Part shown: positions 1 to 9,800 of the stretch, in pieces
How positions within the stretch are numbered: position 1 is the first letter of the stretch
Layout of the letters: each line of letters starts with the position of its first letter
Source of the DNA: JADJPG01 sp964491875
GTDB lineage: Bacteria > Verrucomicrobiota > Verrucomicrobiia > Limisphaerales > JADJPG01
Reading direction: 5' to 3'
Assembly (NCBI GenBank): GCA_964491875.1
Contig: CAZBIC010000014.1
Coordinates: forward strand, 94,533-158,532
DNA: 64,000 nt
Made by a program: the position numbers and the translations under genes
Notes under the pieces: generated by a model
What the model saw: only the letters and a program-made list of their open reading frames with translations
The model's database searches: none
Told to the model about the DNA's origin: nothing

Positions 1-91
1 CGCCAGTAATTCCCGCGTTCGGGCAAGCCCGCAGCAATCCCCTGCCGTCGTCGCGTTGACTTGGCATTCTGAGACCGGCATATTGGCTCCC

Positions 92-853
92 ATGAACTTC
101 GACATTTCACACCTCTTGGAACACTGGGATTACCAGCCGGGCCAAGTGGTGGTTAGGAAATTTGTCGGCAAGGATGGCCAGGAAAAGATTCAACTCCGGG
201 TCGATCTCGGACTGCTCCAGATGAACGCTCAGGGGCGGCCCGACGGGAAGAGGCCCTTCGGCCATCCCTCCCTCTTCGACTTCTACATCGCCAAGCTGCA
301 AACGCACCGGCAGAGCAGCGACAATGACGACGAGACATTTGCCCTGAAAGCGGAGGATTGTTCCCGTCTGCAGATGGAGGCCTTTCAATATCACCATCGC
401 TACATCTGCCTGCTGCAATTGGAGGATTTTGCAGGGGTATTGCGGGACACGACACGGAATTTGAAGGTGTTCGACTTCGTTGACGAATACGCCGCGGAAG
501 AAGAACTGGCCTGGTCACTCCAACAGTTTCGGCCGCAGGTGCTGATGATTCACACCCGCGCCGTCGCGACCCAGTATCTCCAGACCGAGGAATTTGCCGC
601 GGCCATCAAGGAGATCGAGTCTGGCATCGATCGTCTCCGGGAATTCTACGAAGAACACGGGCGCCACGATTTGATGACGCAAAGCCCGGAAATCAGCGCC
701 TTGCAGCACTGGCTGGAAGAGGTGAACCGGAAGCGACCACTCACGAAACGCGAGCAACTCGAGCACGACCTGAACGAAGCGGTTCGAAGCGAGGATTACG
801 AGAAGGCCGCGAAAGTCCGGGACGCCTTGAAAAAGCTGAAGACGCGGGATTAG
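92..853 (+). CDS. UVR-motif (UvrB/UvrC-type) domain protein
   Basis: A soluble 253-residue protein with no signal peptide or membrane segment. The last ~40 residues (about 212-250) form a UVR motif: two helices reading REQLEHDLNEAVRSEDYEKA and then AKVRDALKKLK. This motif is known from UvrB, UvrC, McsA and Clp proteins, where it mediates protein-protein contact. The N-terminal ~200 residues are an acidic helical region I do not recognise; no nuclease or helicase motifs are visible, so this is not UvrB or UvrC. I chose the ATG at 92 because the sequence before it reads like non-coding DNA; an in-frame start at 56 is possible. The gene runs convergently into the PEP-CTERM gene. The UVR call is firm, the cellular role is unknown. 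Confidence 0.8.
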   Translation: MNFDISHLLEHWDYQPGQVVVRKFVGKDGQEKIQLRVDLGLLQMNAQGRPDGKRPFGHPSLFDFYIAKLQTHRQSSDNDDETFALKAEDCSRLQMEAFQYHHRYICLLQLEDFAGVLRDTTRNLKVFDFVDEYAAEEELAWSLQQFRPQVLMIHTRAVATQYLQTEEFAAAIKEIESGIDRLREFYEEHGRHDLMTQSPEISALQHWLEEVNRKRPLTKREQLEHDLNEAVRSEDYEKAAKVRDALKKLKTRD

Positions 854-870
854 TTCAGCCCCACTTCCGC

Positions 871-926
871 AGGCAACACTTGGAGTTCTCGGTCTCCTCT
901 GCGCCGAGAAGTCTTCTGAGTTGCCT
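871..926. terminator. Nested inverted repeat between convergent genes, possible bidirectional terminator
   Basis: Outer arms AGGCAAC (871-877) and GTTGCCT (920-926) enclose inner arms TTCTCGG (886-892) and CCGAGAA (904-910). The structure fills the gap between two convergent genes and touches the stop codon of the minus-strand one. There is no clean U tract, so function as a terminator is inferred from position and pairing only. Confidence 0.4.
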
Positions 927-1696
927 CAGTCCGTCGTGACGGTCTTTGACTTGCGATTGCGAGCCATTCGCCAACCGACAATAAGCGCGCCAAGGGTCCC
1001 AATCATCCAAGTGGACGGCTCAGGAACCGGCGGCGGTGCAGGCCCGAGGGTTAACTGAATATCAGAAGCAATGCTTTCCGCCGCGTTGTACAAATCATAG
1101 GAGCGCAAACCTCGGCTGGTGACCGTCGCGGTGAAGGTGAACGAGACCACAAACGGTTCAGCAAAGTTCACTTCCGGGATTCCCGCCTGCACGAGTGAAA
1201 TCGGGTTCAGCGTTATCTCCTTTCCATCCGTATCACGGGTTCCTCGTGGAAGGTAATCGAAGAAGTCGATGGGGTTAACCAGTTGAATCCCGTTGATGGC
1301 GGTTAAAGCAGCGGTTTCACGCAAGGTAATTCCCGGAGCAAACTGGTCCGGGAAGAAATCGAGATCACGGACTTTGAACTGCAAGCTCGCCGAATTGATG
1401 ATGGAATCAGGATCGGAGGAAATAAAACCAGGAAGGTGAAGATTAAGAGTAACCATTCCGGCCGATTGGCTGTTCGCCCGGACAAAAACTTTCTGATTGC
1501 CCAGCACATCAAAGCCGCTCACCTCAGGTGGACGACCGTCGTAAAAGACATCTAGCGTGCTGCTTTGCCCTCCCAGCGGAATCAGGAAGTCGGGCGCGGA
1601 AAGCGTCACCGTTTCCGAACCCTCCACTGCGGCCGAGACTCCCCAAAGCCCTCCCGCCAGCAACAGACCACCCATCATCAAGGACTTAAGTTTCAT
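926..1696 (-). CDS. PEP-CTERM sorting domain protein (secreted)
   Basis: A 256-residue exported protein. The N-terminus (MKLKSLMMGGLLLAGGLWG...AVEG) is a Sec signal peptide. The C-terminus has the three-part PEP-CTERM signal: VPEPSTW, a hydrophobic stretch (IGTLGALIVGW) and a basic tail (RMARNRK). Such signals are recognised by an exosortase that cleaves and anchors or releases the protein, typically in exopolysaccharide-producing Gram-negatives. The middle is beta-rich with no family I recognise. The ATG at 1696 is preferred over a TTG-type start further upstream because GGAG lies about 9 bases before it and the signal peptide begins there. No exosortase gene is in this window. The C-terminal call is strong, the function of the mature domain unknown. 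Confidence 0.85.
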   Translation of the reverse strand: MKLKSLMMGGLLLAGGLWGVSAAVEGSETVTLSAPDFLIPLGGQSSTLDVFYDGRPPEVSGFDVLGNQKVFVRANSQSAGMVTLNLHLPGFISSDPDSIINSASLQFKVRDLDFFPDQFAPGITLRETAALTAINGIQLVNPIDFFDYLPRGTRDTDGKEITLNPISLVQAGIPEVNFAEPFVVSFTFTATVTSRGLRSYDLYNAAESIASDIQLTLGPAPPPVPEPSTWMIGTLGALIVGWRMARNRKSKTVTTD

Positions 1697-1826
1697 AGAC
1701 AAATACTCCAACTGCGCACCGTCGGAAATTAGAACACGGTTACCATGGAACAGTTCAACGGTTCTGGCAAGGTCAGTTCTCCACCCAGCTTCTGCTCCCT
1801 CCGTGGCTCTTTTCCAATAGCGCTTC

Positions 1827-2663
1827 TCACTCGCCCGACGTTGGCGGCTTCAACAGAAATGGCATGGGACGGCTCGACCGCCGCATCGCCTCAATTCGCT
1901 GAAACCCAAACTCCTCATACAAGCGGTGAGCGTCCTTGGTGCACAAGTGCTGGCTGATGGTCTGTAACTGCGGGTGCGCCAGGAAACTTTCCACGAGCCA
2001 CTTGCCCAGTCCGCGACCGCGATGGGCTGGGTCGACGATGACGTCACACACCCATGTAAATGTCGCGTGGTCAGTCACGCCCCGAATGAGCCCCACCTGC
2101 CGTCCGCGATGAAGCAAATGCAGGCAGATCGAGTGTCGCAGCGACTTCTCAATCACTTCGCGGGAACGGTCGTCCGCCCAGTATGTGGATCGGAGCAGCG
2201 CACAAATCGCATCCAGATCGCCTTTGGCAGAATCGTCGCTTAGCAAATACTCGCCCCGGGTCCATTCGTTGAAGGCGTTCGGAAGCGAAGTTTCGACCGC
2301 GCGATTCGAAGGCGAATAGTGAACTTCCGCACGGACAATTCTCGCAAGATTGTTCAGCGTCAACACCTCGGCCGCATCCAGATTGTTCACGCTACGGTAT
2401 AACAGCGTCACACTCCTCACGCCCACCAGCACCTGCATCAACTCGAACCGCAAATCCGGGTACGCTTCCAAACCCTGCCTGAAGTAATCCCGGAGCGCTG
2501 ACTTGCCCACCAAAGTCCCTGACTCGATTCCAGCCAGCTTCGGAACGAACGGCGACGTAAACTCGATCTCGTCCGCGTAATGCAAAAGAATCGCCTCCAG
2601 ATCGTGATGATTCCACGCGGTGATCCAGTCTTGGGCGAGACGCCTCGCGCTCTCTTCGTTCAT
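1827..2663 (-). CDS. SnoaL-like domain fused to GNAT N-acetyltransferase
   Basis: A 278-residue cytoplasmic protein with two domains. Residues ~1-115 look like a SnoaL/NTF2-like fold: the stretch DWITAWNHHDLEAILLHYAD is typical of small polyketide-cyclase-like or unknown-ligand pockets. Residues ~125-270 form a GNAT acetyltransferase with the acetyl-CoA-binding motif A (VDPAHRGRGLGKWLVE) and a late LYEEFGFQRI segment that matches the usual final beta strand. GNAT enzymes transfer an acetyl group from acetyl-CoA to an amine; the substrate cannot be read here. The start at 2663 (MNEESARR) fits the SnoaL domain; an upstream ATG at 2699 would add an unrelated 12 residues. The gene is divergent from the EcsC gene. 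Each domain call is fairly secure; the pairing is less usual. Confidence 0.8.
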   Translation of the reverse strand: MNEESARRLAQDWITAWNHHDLEAILLHYADEIEFTSPFVPKLAGIESGTLVGKSALRDYFRQGLEAYPDLRFELMQVLVGVRSVTLLYRSVNNLDAAEVLTLNNLARIVRAEVHYSPSNRAVETSLPNAFNEWTRGEYLLSDDSAKGDLDAICALLRSTYWADDRSREVIEKSLRHSICLHLLHRGRQVGLIRGVTDHATFTWVCDVIVDPAHRGRGLGKWLVESFLAHPQLQTISQHLCTKDAHRLYEEFGFQRIEAMRRSSRPMPFLLKPPTSGE

Positions 2664-2781
2664 GAGACCGAAAGTGAGCGAAGCCCGGAACTTTGACAAG
2701 AGAGCGACTGCGCTGACGGAAGACTGGGAATAACCTCGCTTTGCACGACGCGCCTCTTGGATCTAATCTCCATCAATCGTA

Positions 2782-3594
2782 ATGGACCAGCCACCCCTGC
2801 TTCCGAAGCTGACGCCGGCCGAGATCAGCGACCTTGCCCGCGCGAAGGCACTGCTGGAGAACCCCGGCTTCACCGCACGATTGGCGGGAACATTGGGCAA
2901 ACCGATCGAGCAAGGATTCAAACTCCTGCCAAGCGGCTGGCAGGGCGTCGTGAACAAAGCGGCCAAGGCCTCGCTCGTCAGCGCCCTAAACGCCGCCGTC
3001 ACGACGATGGGAAGCAAGCAGCCCAGGAGCGCTTCAGAACGCTGGCATAAAATGCTCGTCGGCGCGTCCGGCGGCGTGGGCGGATTGTTTGGACTCGCCG
3101 CCCTGCCCGTGGAACTGCCCGTCTCCACCACGCTGATGTTGCGGTCGATCGCGGACATCGCTCGCAGCGAAGGTCACGATATCAAGGATCCCGTCATCAA
3201 GCTGGCGTGCCTCGAAGTGTTCGCCCTCGGCAGCAAGTCAGATGTCGACGACGCGGCCGAGGGAACCTACTGGGCCGTCCGCGCCGGTCTCGCCAAAGCC
3301 GTCTCCGAAGCTGCGGCTTACCTCGCTCAAAAGAACGCCGTCGAGCAAAGCGCGCCCGCCCTGCTCCGGTTGGTGACGGCCATTGCCGGTCGATTCGGCG
3401 TCATCGTTTCAGAGCAAGCAGCGGCGAAGGCGGTACCCATCGTTGGCGCGGCGGGTGGCGCCACCATCAACGTCCTGTTCATGTCCCACTTCCAGGACAT
3501 GGCTCGCGGCCACTTCATCGTGAAACGACTTGAGACCAAATACGGCTCGGCGCTGATCCGAGAAGTCTATGGCAGCCTGGCAATTCCGGTCTGA
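2782..3594 (+). CDS. EcsC family protein
   Basis: A 270-residue protein resembling the EcsC family (named from the third gene of the Bacillus ecs ABC transporter locus; biochemical role unclear). Features seen: an N-terminal helical part beginning at the segment LTPAEISDLARAKALLENPG, a glycine-rich hydrophobic stretch GASGGVGGLFGLAALPVELPV (about 94-114), and a second one near the C-terminus VPIVGAAGGATINVLFMSHF (about 216-236). The segment LPVSTTLMLRSIADIARSEG followed by ACLEVFALG is characteristic of the family. There is no transporter gene adjacent, so any ABC link is absent here. The start at 2782 lies in the divergent gap with the acetyltransferase gene; no strong ribosome-binding site is visible. 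Confidence 0.8.
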   Translation: MDQPPLLPKLTPAEISDLARAKALLENPGFTARLAGTLGKPIEQGFKLLPSGWQGVVNKAAKASLVSALNAAVTTMGSKQPRSASERWHKMLVGASGGVGGLFGLAALPVELPVSTTLMLRSIADIARSEGHDIKDPVIKLACLEVFALGSKSDVDDAAEGTYWAVRAGLAKAVSEAAAYLAQKNAVEQSAPALLRLVTAIAGRFGVIVSEQAAAKAVPIVGAAGGATINVLFMSHFQDMARGHFIVKRLETKYGSALIREVYGSLAIPV

Positions 3595-3846
3595 CCTCGT
3601 ACAACGCCCGCCCTCGAATCTCTTCCACCGCGGAAGATCTCCGAAAAGCCGAGGCGCTCGACAAAATTCAGATTGAGATCTCTCCTTTGAATTGGCAGAG
3701 TCCGGGTAATCCAACTTATCCGGCTGCGCAGACACGCTCTCATTTTGGCTGTAGCCACGCCTCTGTCTGGTGGACTGGAAATCAACAAACTACCGCGGCA
3801 TGTCGTTAACGGGTTCCGCACTAAACGTTACAAGAAGGTTACAATT

Positions 3847-6800
3847 ATGAAGTCCCTCCGTACTCTTCTGTCCTCACTCATCCTTCCGGCAGCCTTGGGA
3901 GCCGCGGCGTTTCCCGCCATGGCCCTCGACGACTTGTTCATCACGGAGTTCATGGCCGAGAACTCCAATACGATCGAGGACGAGGACGGCGATTCCTCGG
4001 ACTGGGTGGAGCTTTTCAACAGCGGCACCAACACGGTGAATCTCGCGGGCTGGTATCTCACCGATTCCTCCGGGCGACCCGGCTGGCGATTCCCCGCCAC
4101 CAACGTCCCGCCCAATGGTTTCCTCCTGGTGTTCGCCTCCGGCAAGGATCGTCGCGTGCCCGGCGCCCCGTTGCATACCGACTTCCGCTTGAACGACAGC
4201 GGCGAGTATCTTGCCCTGCTCAAGCCGGACGGCACCACCGTCCAGTCCGCCTACGCGCCTGTTTATCCGCTGCAAGTGCCCGGAATCTCCTATGGCATTC
4301 CGGTCACACTGAATTCATCCACGGTTCTCGCGGTCGGCGCGCCTGCGAAGTTCACCGTTCCGCTCAATGGCAACGCCGGTTTGTCCTGGACCCAGCCCGG
4401 CTATGACGATTCGTCTTGGGCCAGCGTCAACAACGGCGTTGGTTTCGAAGCCGACGCGGCTCCCGCTGGCAATCCCGCGCAACTGGCAGATTCCGTCGCG
4501 GAATTCAGCGGCAACCAGGGCGCCAACGGTTGGTTCTACGGCTACTGGGACAAGAAGTCCGATGGCGACGGCATCTACTCCGCCGACGATTTCACGGCCT
4601 TCCCTCGCGGCACAGGCAATGCGCTCAACAGCACCAACTATTGGAACGGCACCCTCTGGGACATCACCGCGGGCAATTCTCCGTGGACCGAACTCAGCGC
4701 CTCTGGCGGCCATCCGAGTGCCGAGAACGGCAATACCGCCCAACCCATCCACTGGGCCATCCGTCGCTATATCAGTGAAACCAATGGCGCCCTCCGCATC
4801 ACCGGCACCCTCGCGGCCAGCAGCGCCAATGGCACCTGCGGCGACGGCACCATCGGACGCATCCTCGTCGACGGCGTCGAAGTCTTCCAGCGAGGTGTCT
4901 CCGCAGTCAGCGTCGGTTATTCCATCGTGGTCAACGCCAGCCTTGGCTCGAAGATCGACTTCATCATCGACGCCGGTGCGGCCAACAACGACCTCTGCGA
5001 CGCCACCACCTTCACCGCCGTCATTCGCACCTCCGCCGGAGCCACCCCTGTCGCCGACACCATTGCCGACTGGTCTCTGTCCGGCCAACAGGGCGCCAAT
5101 GGCTGGACCTACGGCTACTTCAACGCCTCCACCGGCGGCACCTACTCCGCCACCAAGTTCGTCTCCTTCCCGTCCGGCACCGGCCCCCACAGCGCCGCCA
5201 ACTACTGGAACGGCGCTGAATGGAAATGGTACGACGGCGAACCTCCCTTCGACACCATCGGCCAGATCGAGGTGCGCCCCAGCACCTTCCTCACCGGCGG
5301 CATCAACGCCAACGAACACCGCGTCATCCGCCGCTGGACCAGCGAAGTCTCCGGTACCCTCCAAGTCGACTGGCACATCGGCAAGAAAGACCTCAGCGGC
5401 AGCGGAGTGAACTACTTCCTCTTCCACAACGGCACCCAGCGCGACACCTACACCCTCACCGCCACCAACTTCGCCGGCACCAACCGCACCACCGTCATCA
5501 CCGGCGTCGCTGTCGGCGACACCATCGACTTCATGGTCGCACCCGGCGCGGACATCATCGGCGACACCTGCTACTTCAACGCCACCATCCACGGCCACGG
5601 CACCCTCGCCGGACAATTCGCTTCCGACGTCGGCCAACTGATGACCAACATCAACTCCTCCGCCTACCTGCGCATTCCCTTCAACGTCGCCGACGTCTCC
5701 ACCATCAGCGGGCTCGCGTTGCGCATGAAATTCGACGACGGCTTCGCTGCCTACCTCAACGGCGCCCTCGTCGCCCAGGCCAACAGCCCGGAAACCACCG
5801 AGTGGAATTCCACCGCGCTCACCGCTCGCCCTGACTCCGACGCCGCACAATACACCGACTTCGATCTCGATGAATTCAAGGACCGCCTCGTCAACGGCCA
5901 AAACATCCTCGCCATCCAAGGCCTGAACACATCCGCGACCGACCCAGATTTCCTTCTCGTCGCCGAACTCCTCGCCGTGCGCGCCACCTTGGACGTCAGC
6001 GGCAAGCGGTATTTCTCGGGCCCGACACCTGGATCCATCAACGGAGTCGGCACCACCCAGATCGGCCCCCTCATCACCCGCCCCGCTCACGCCCCCCTCG
6101 AACCTGCGGACGCCGAAGACCTCACGATCACCGCCCGGATCAGTCCCACCCTCAACGCCGTCGGCACAGTGAACCTTTACTACCGCGTCATGTACGGCGC
6201 GGAAATCCCGCTCCCCATGCTCGATGACGGCCTCCATGGAGACGGCGTGGCCGGCGACGGCATCTACGGCGCCAGCGTGCCGCACACCGCCTACACGCCG
6301 GGCCAGATGGTGCGCTACTACATCCTCGCCACCGACACCGCCAGCAAGACCACCCGTCTGCCCGCCCTCGGAGATACCAACAACACCACGCTCTACTTCG
6401 GCACCGTCGTGCAGGATCCCACGCTGACAAACTCCCTCCCCGTGCTCCACTGGTTCACCCAGGCCACGATCAACTCCACCACCTTCGCGCGCGCCTCCTT
6501 CTACTGGAGAGGTGAGTTCTACGACAACGTGAAGATGAACACCCACGGTCAGTCCAGCGGCAACTTCCGAAATCACAGCTACAACGTCGACTTCAATCCC
6601 GACCACAACTTCAAGCCGGACGCCGACATTCCCCGAGTGGACGACATCAACCTCCTCAGCAGCTACGCAGACAAGTCCCACATGCGGTTGATGCTCTCCT
6701 ACCAGATCTATAACGATTCCGGCCCACGCGCTCCCTACCACTACGTCGTGCCGGCGCGCATGCAGTCCAACGGCGTTTTCCACAGCATCATGCACATCAC

Positions 6801-9800
6801 GGAGAACGGGGATGACAAGTATCTGGAACGCATTGGCCGCGACAAGCAGGGCGCACTTTACAAGATGTATACGGACCCCTCCCAGGAGGCCAACGCGGAG
6901 AAGAAGACCCGCCGCTTCGAGGACAAGGCTGACTTCCGCACTCTGGTCGCAGGCATCAACTCCGCCACCAACCGGAACTACATCCACGACAACGTCGACG
7001 TCTCCGAGGCGATCAACTTCTTCGCTGCGATGATCATCACATCGAGCATCGACTGCTGTCACAAGAACTTCTACCTCTACCGCGACTCCGAGGGCGACGG
7101 CGAATGGGAAATGCTCCCGTGGGATTTCGATCTTAGCTTCGGCCGCAACTGGCAGTCCGGTGAAACCTACTGGGATGACCGCGTCTACCCGAACAACGGC
7201 CTCTTCATCGGCGGCTCGTTCCCATTGGGCGGCGTTCTCTGGTCCGCCAATACCACCACGCGCGCCCAGTATCTCCGCCGCGTCCGCACCTTGCAGGACA
7301 AGCTTCTCCAGACCAACGGCACTCCCGCCGCCGAGTTGAACTTCGAACGACAGATTGATCGCTGGACCGACATCATGACCGCCGACGGCCTGCTCGACAT
7401 CGCCAAGTGGGGAACGTGGGGCGGTGGTAACGGCGGAACTGGTGGTGGCGGTAACGCCTCTCCTCCAGCACTAGACACCGGCGTGCGCATCGACAATCCC
7501 ACAAACCAGTTCTACCGCACCCTTCCGCAGGAAGCGGAACGCATCAAGACCAACTATCTCGTCAACCGACGCCTGTTCGTCTTCACACAACGAATGAACG
7601 CTGGAGCCGATTGGCCGGATGCCCAACCCACCAACGCCGTCGCGCTGATTGGCGCCCTCGATTACAACCCCTCCTCCGGAAATCAGGAAGAGGAATACCT
7701 CCAAATCATCAACACCAACGCCTACGCGCTCGACATCAGCGGATGGAAACTTTCTGGCGCGATCCAGCACACCTTCCAGGGTGGTGTGGTAATCCCGCGC
7801 GCGGGCTCCAGCAATATTCTCCATGTCGTCGCCAACAAGAAAGCCTTCCGAAGTCGCGCCATCTCGCCTCGTGGCGGCCAGGGCCTCTACATCGAAGGCC
7901 CTTACGATGGACAACTCTCCGCCCGTGGCGAAACCATCGTCCTCTCGGATGACAAAGGCCGCGTCGTCAGCACCAATCTTTATCAAGGCAGCCCGAGTGG
8001 ACCGCAGCAATACCTGCGCATCACCGAGATCATGTATCACCCGCCCACTCCCCCCGCCGGCAGCGTCTACGAAGCGGAGGACTTCGAATACATCGAGCTC
8101 CGTAACACCGGCCCGACGAATCTTAATCTGACTGGCGTCCGGTTTGTCCGCGGCATCGACTTCAACTTCACCGGCAGCGCCGTCACCGATCTCGCGCCGG
8201 GCGGCTACGTCCTGGTCGTCCGCAATCTCGCCGCCTTCTCCTCCCGCTACGGCGCCATCGCCAACATCGCCGGCCAGTATTCCGGCATCCTGAACAACGG
8301 CGGAGAGAACATTCAGCTCGACGACTCGGTCGGCGAAAAGATCCTCGACTTCGACTACAACAACTCATGGTATCCGATCACCGACGGCCCCGGCGCCTCG
8401 CTGGTCATCGTCGACGCGAATGCCGACTGGCGCAGCTGGGATTCAAAAGCCGCCTGGCGCCCGAGCGCGTTCGACTTCGGTTCACCCTCGCAAAACGATC
8501 CCACGCCGGTCGCGGCTTCGGCACCGGTCGTGATCAACGAGATCCTGACTCACACGGATCTGCCGCAGGTGGACGCGGTTGAACTCTTCAACCCTGCCGC
8601 CACCGCAGCGAACGTCGGCGGCTGGTTCATCTCCGACGACTTCGCGAATCCGAAGAAGTTCCGCATTCCGGACGGCACCACGATTCCAGCCGGCGGTTTC
8701 CTGGTGTTTGAGGAAACCACTTCCTTCGGTACCGGACCGAATGCGTTTTCGTTCAGCTCCAAGGGCGACGAGGCATTCATTTTCTCCGGTAACGGCACCA
8801 ACCTGACCGGATACGTGCAAGGCGAGGAATTCGGCGCGGCGGAGAACGGCGTCTCCTTCGGGCGCCATACCTTCGTGGTCACCTACAACACGACCAATCA
8901 CATCACGAACACACACTTCGTGGCGCAGGCGTCGCTCAGCATCGGCTCGGCAAACGGACAGCCGAAGGTCGGCCCGGTCGTGATCAGCGAAATCAATTAC
9001 CGCCCCGTCGAACCAAGTCTCGGCGTCGACAACGAGATCGATGAATACATCGAGATCGCGAACATCACCGGCGCGCCCGTGACTCTCTTTGATCCCGCGA
9101 ATCCGGCCAACACCTGGCGTCTTCGTAGCGCGGTGGATTTCAACTTCCCAACGAACATTACCCTCGCCGCTGGCCAGCATGCGATGCTCGTGAGTTTCAA
9201 TCCGTTCGAGGCCGCGAAACTCGCTACCTTCCGCGCTCGCTTCAGCGTTGCTCAAGACGTGCCGGTGCTCGGGCCCTGGGAGGGTCAACTGGCGAATGAC
9301 GGCGAGAGCATCCGCCTTTATCGCCCCGATTCACCGGAAGCCGGTGAGGTGCCTTACATCCTGGTTGATCAGGTCGACTACGCCAACCAATTGCCCTGGG
9401 CGGCGGCGGCGGATGGCATCGGACCCTCGCTCCAGCGCCTCGTCGAGTCGATCTACGGCAACGATCCACGCAACTGGACCGCGGTCGGTCCGTCCGCCGG
9501 TTTGAGCTACGTCTCGGGCGGAACGCCGCCGACGGTTACCACGCAACCTTCCGCAACGATTGCCGTCGTCGGTCGCACGGCCACCTTCTCCGTCGATGTC
9601 GCCGGATCGGCGCCCTTCTTCTATCAATGGCGGTTCAACGGCGTGAACCTCTACGGCGCGAACACTCGTCAACTCACCCTGCCGAATCTCCAGGCGCGGC
9701 AGGCGGGCAGCTACAGCGTCGTCATCTTCAACTCCGCCGGCAGCACCGAAAGCCAGGCCGCCAACCTCTCCGTGCTCTTCCCGCCGACCATCGCGCTCCA

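Noticed and set aside
4315..7062. A 915-residue open frame on the minus strand inside giant gene A
   Set aside because: It mirrors the C-rich codon use of the real gene, has no start context or domain, and is fully inside a gene with clear domains.
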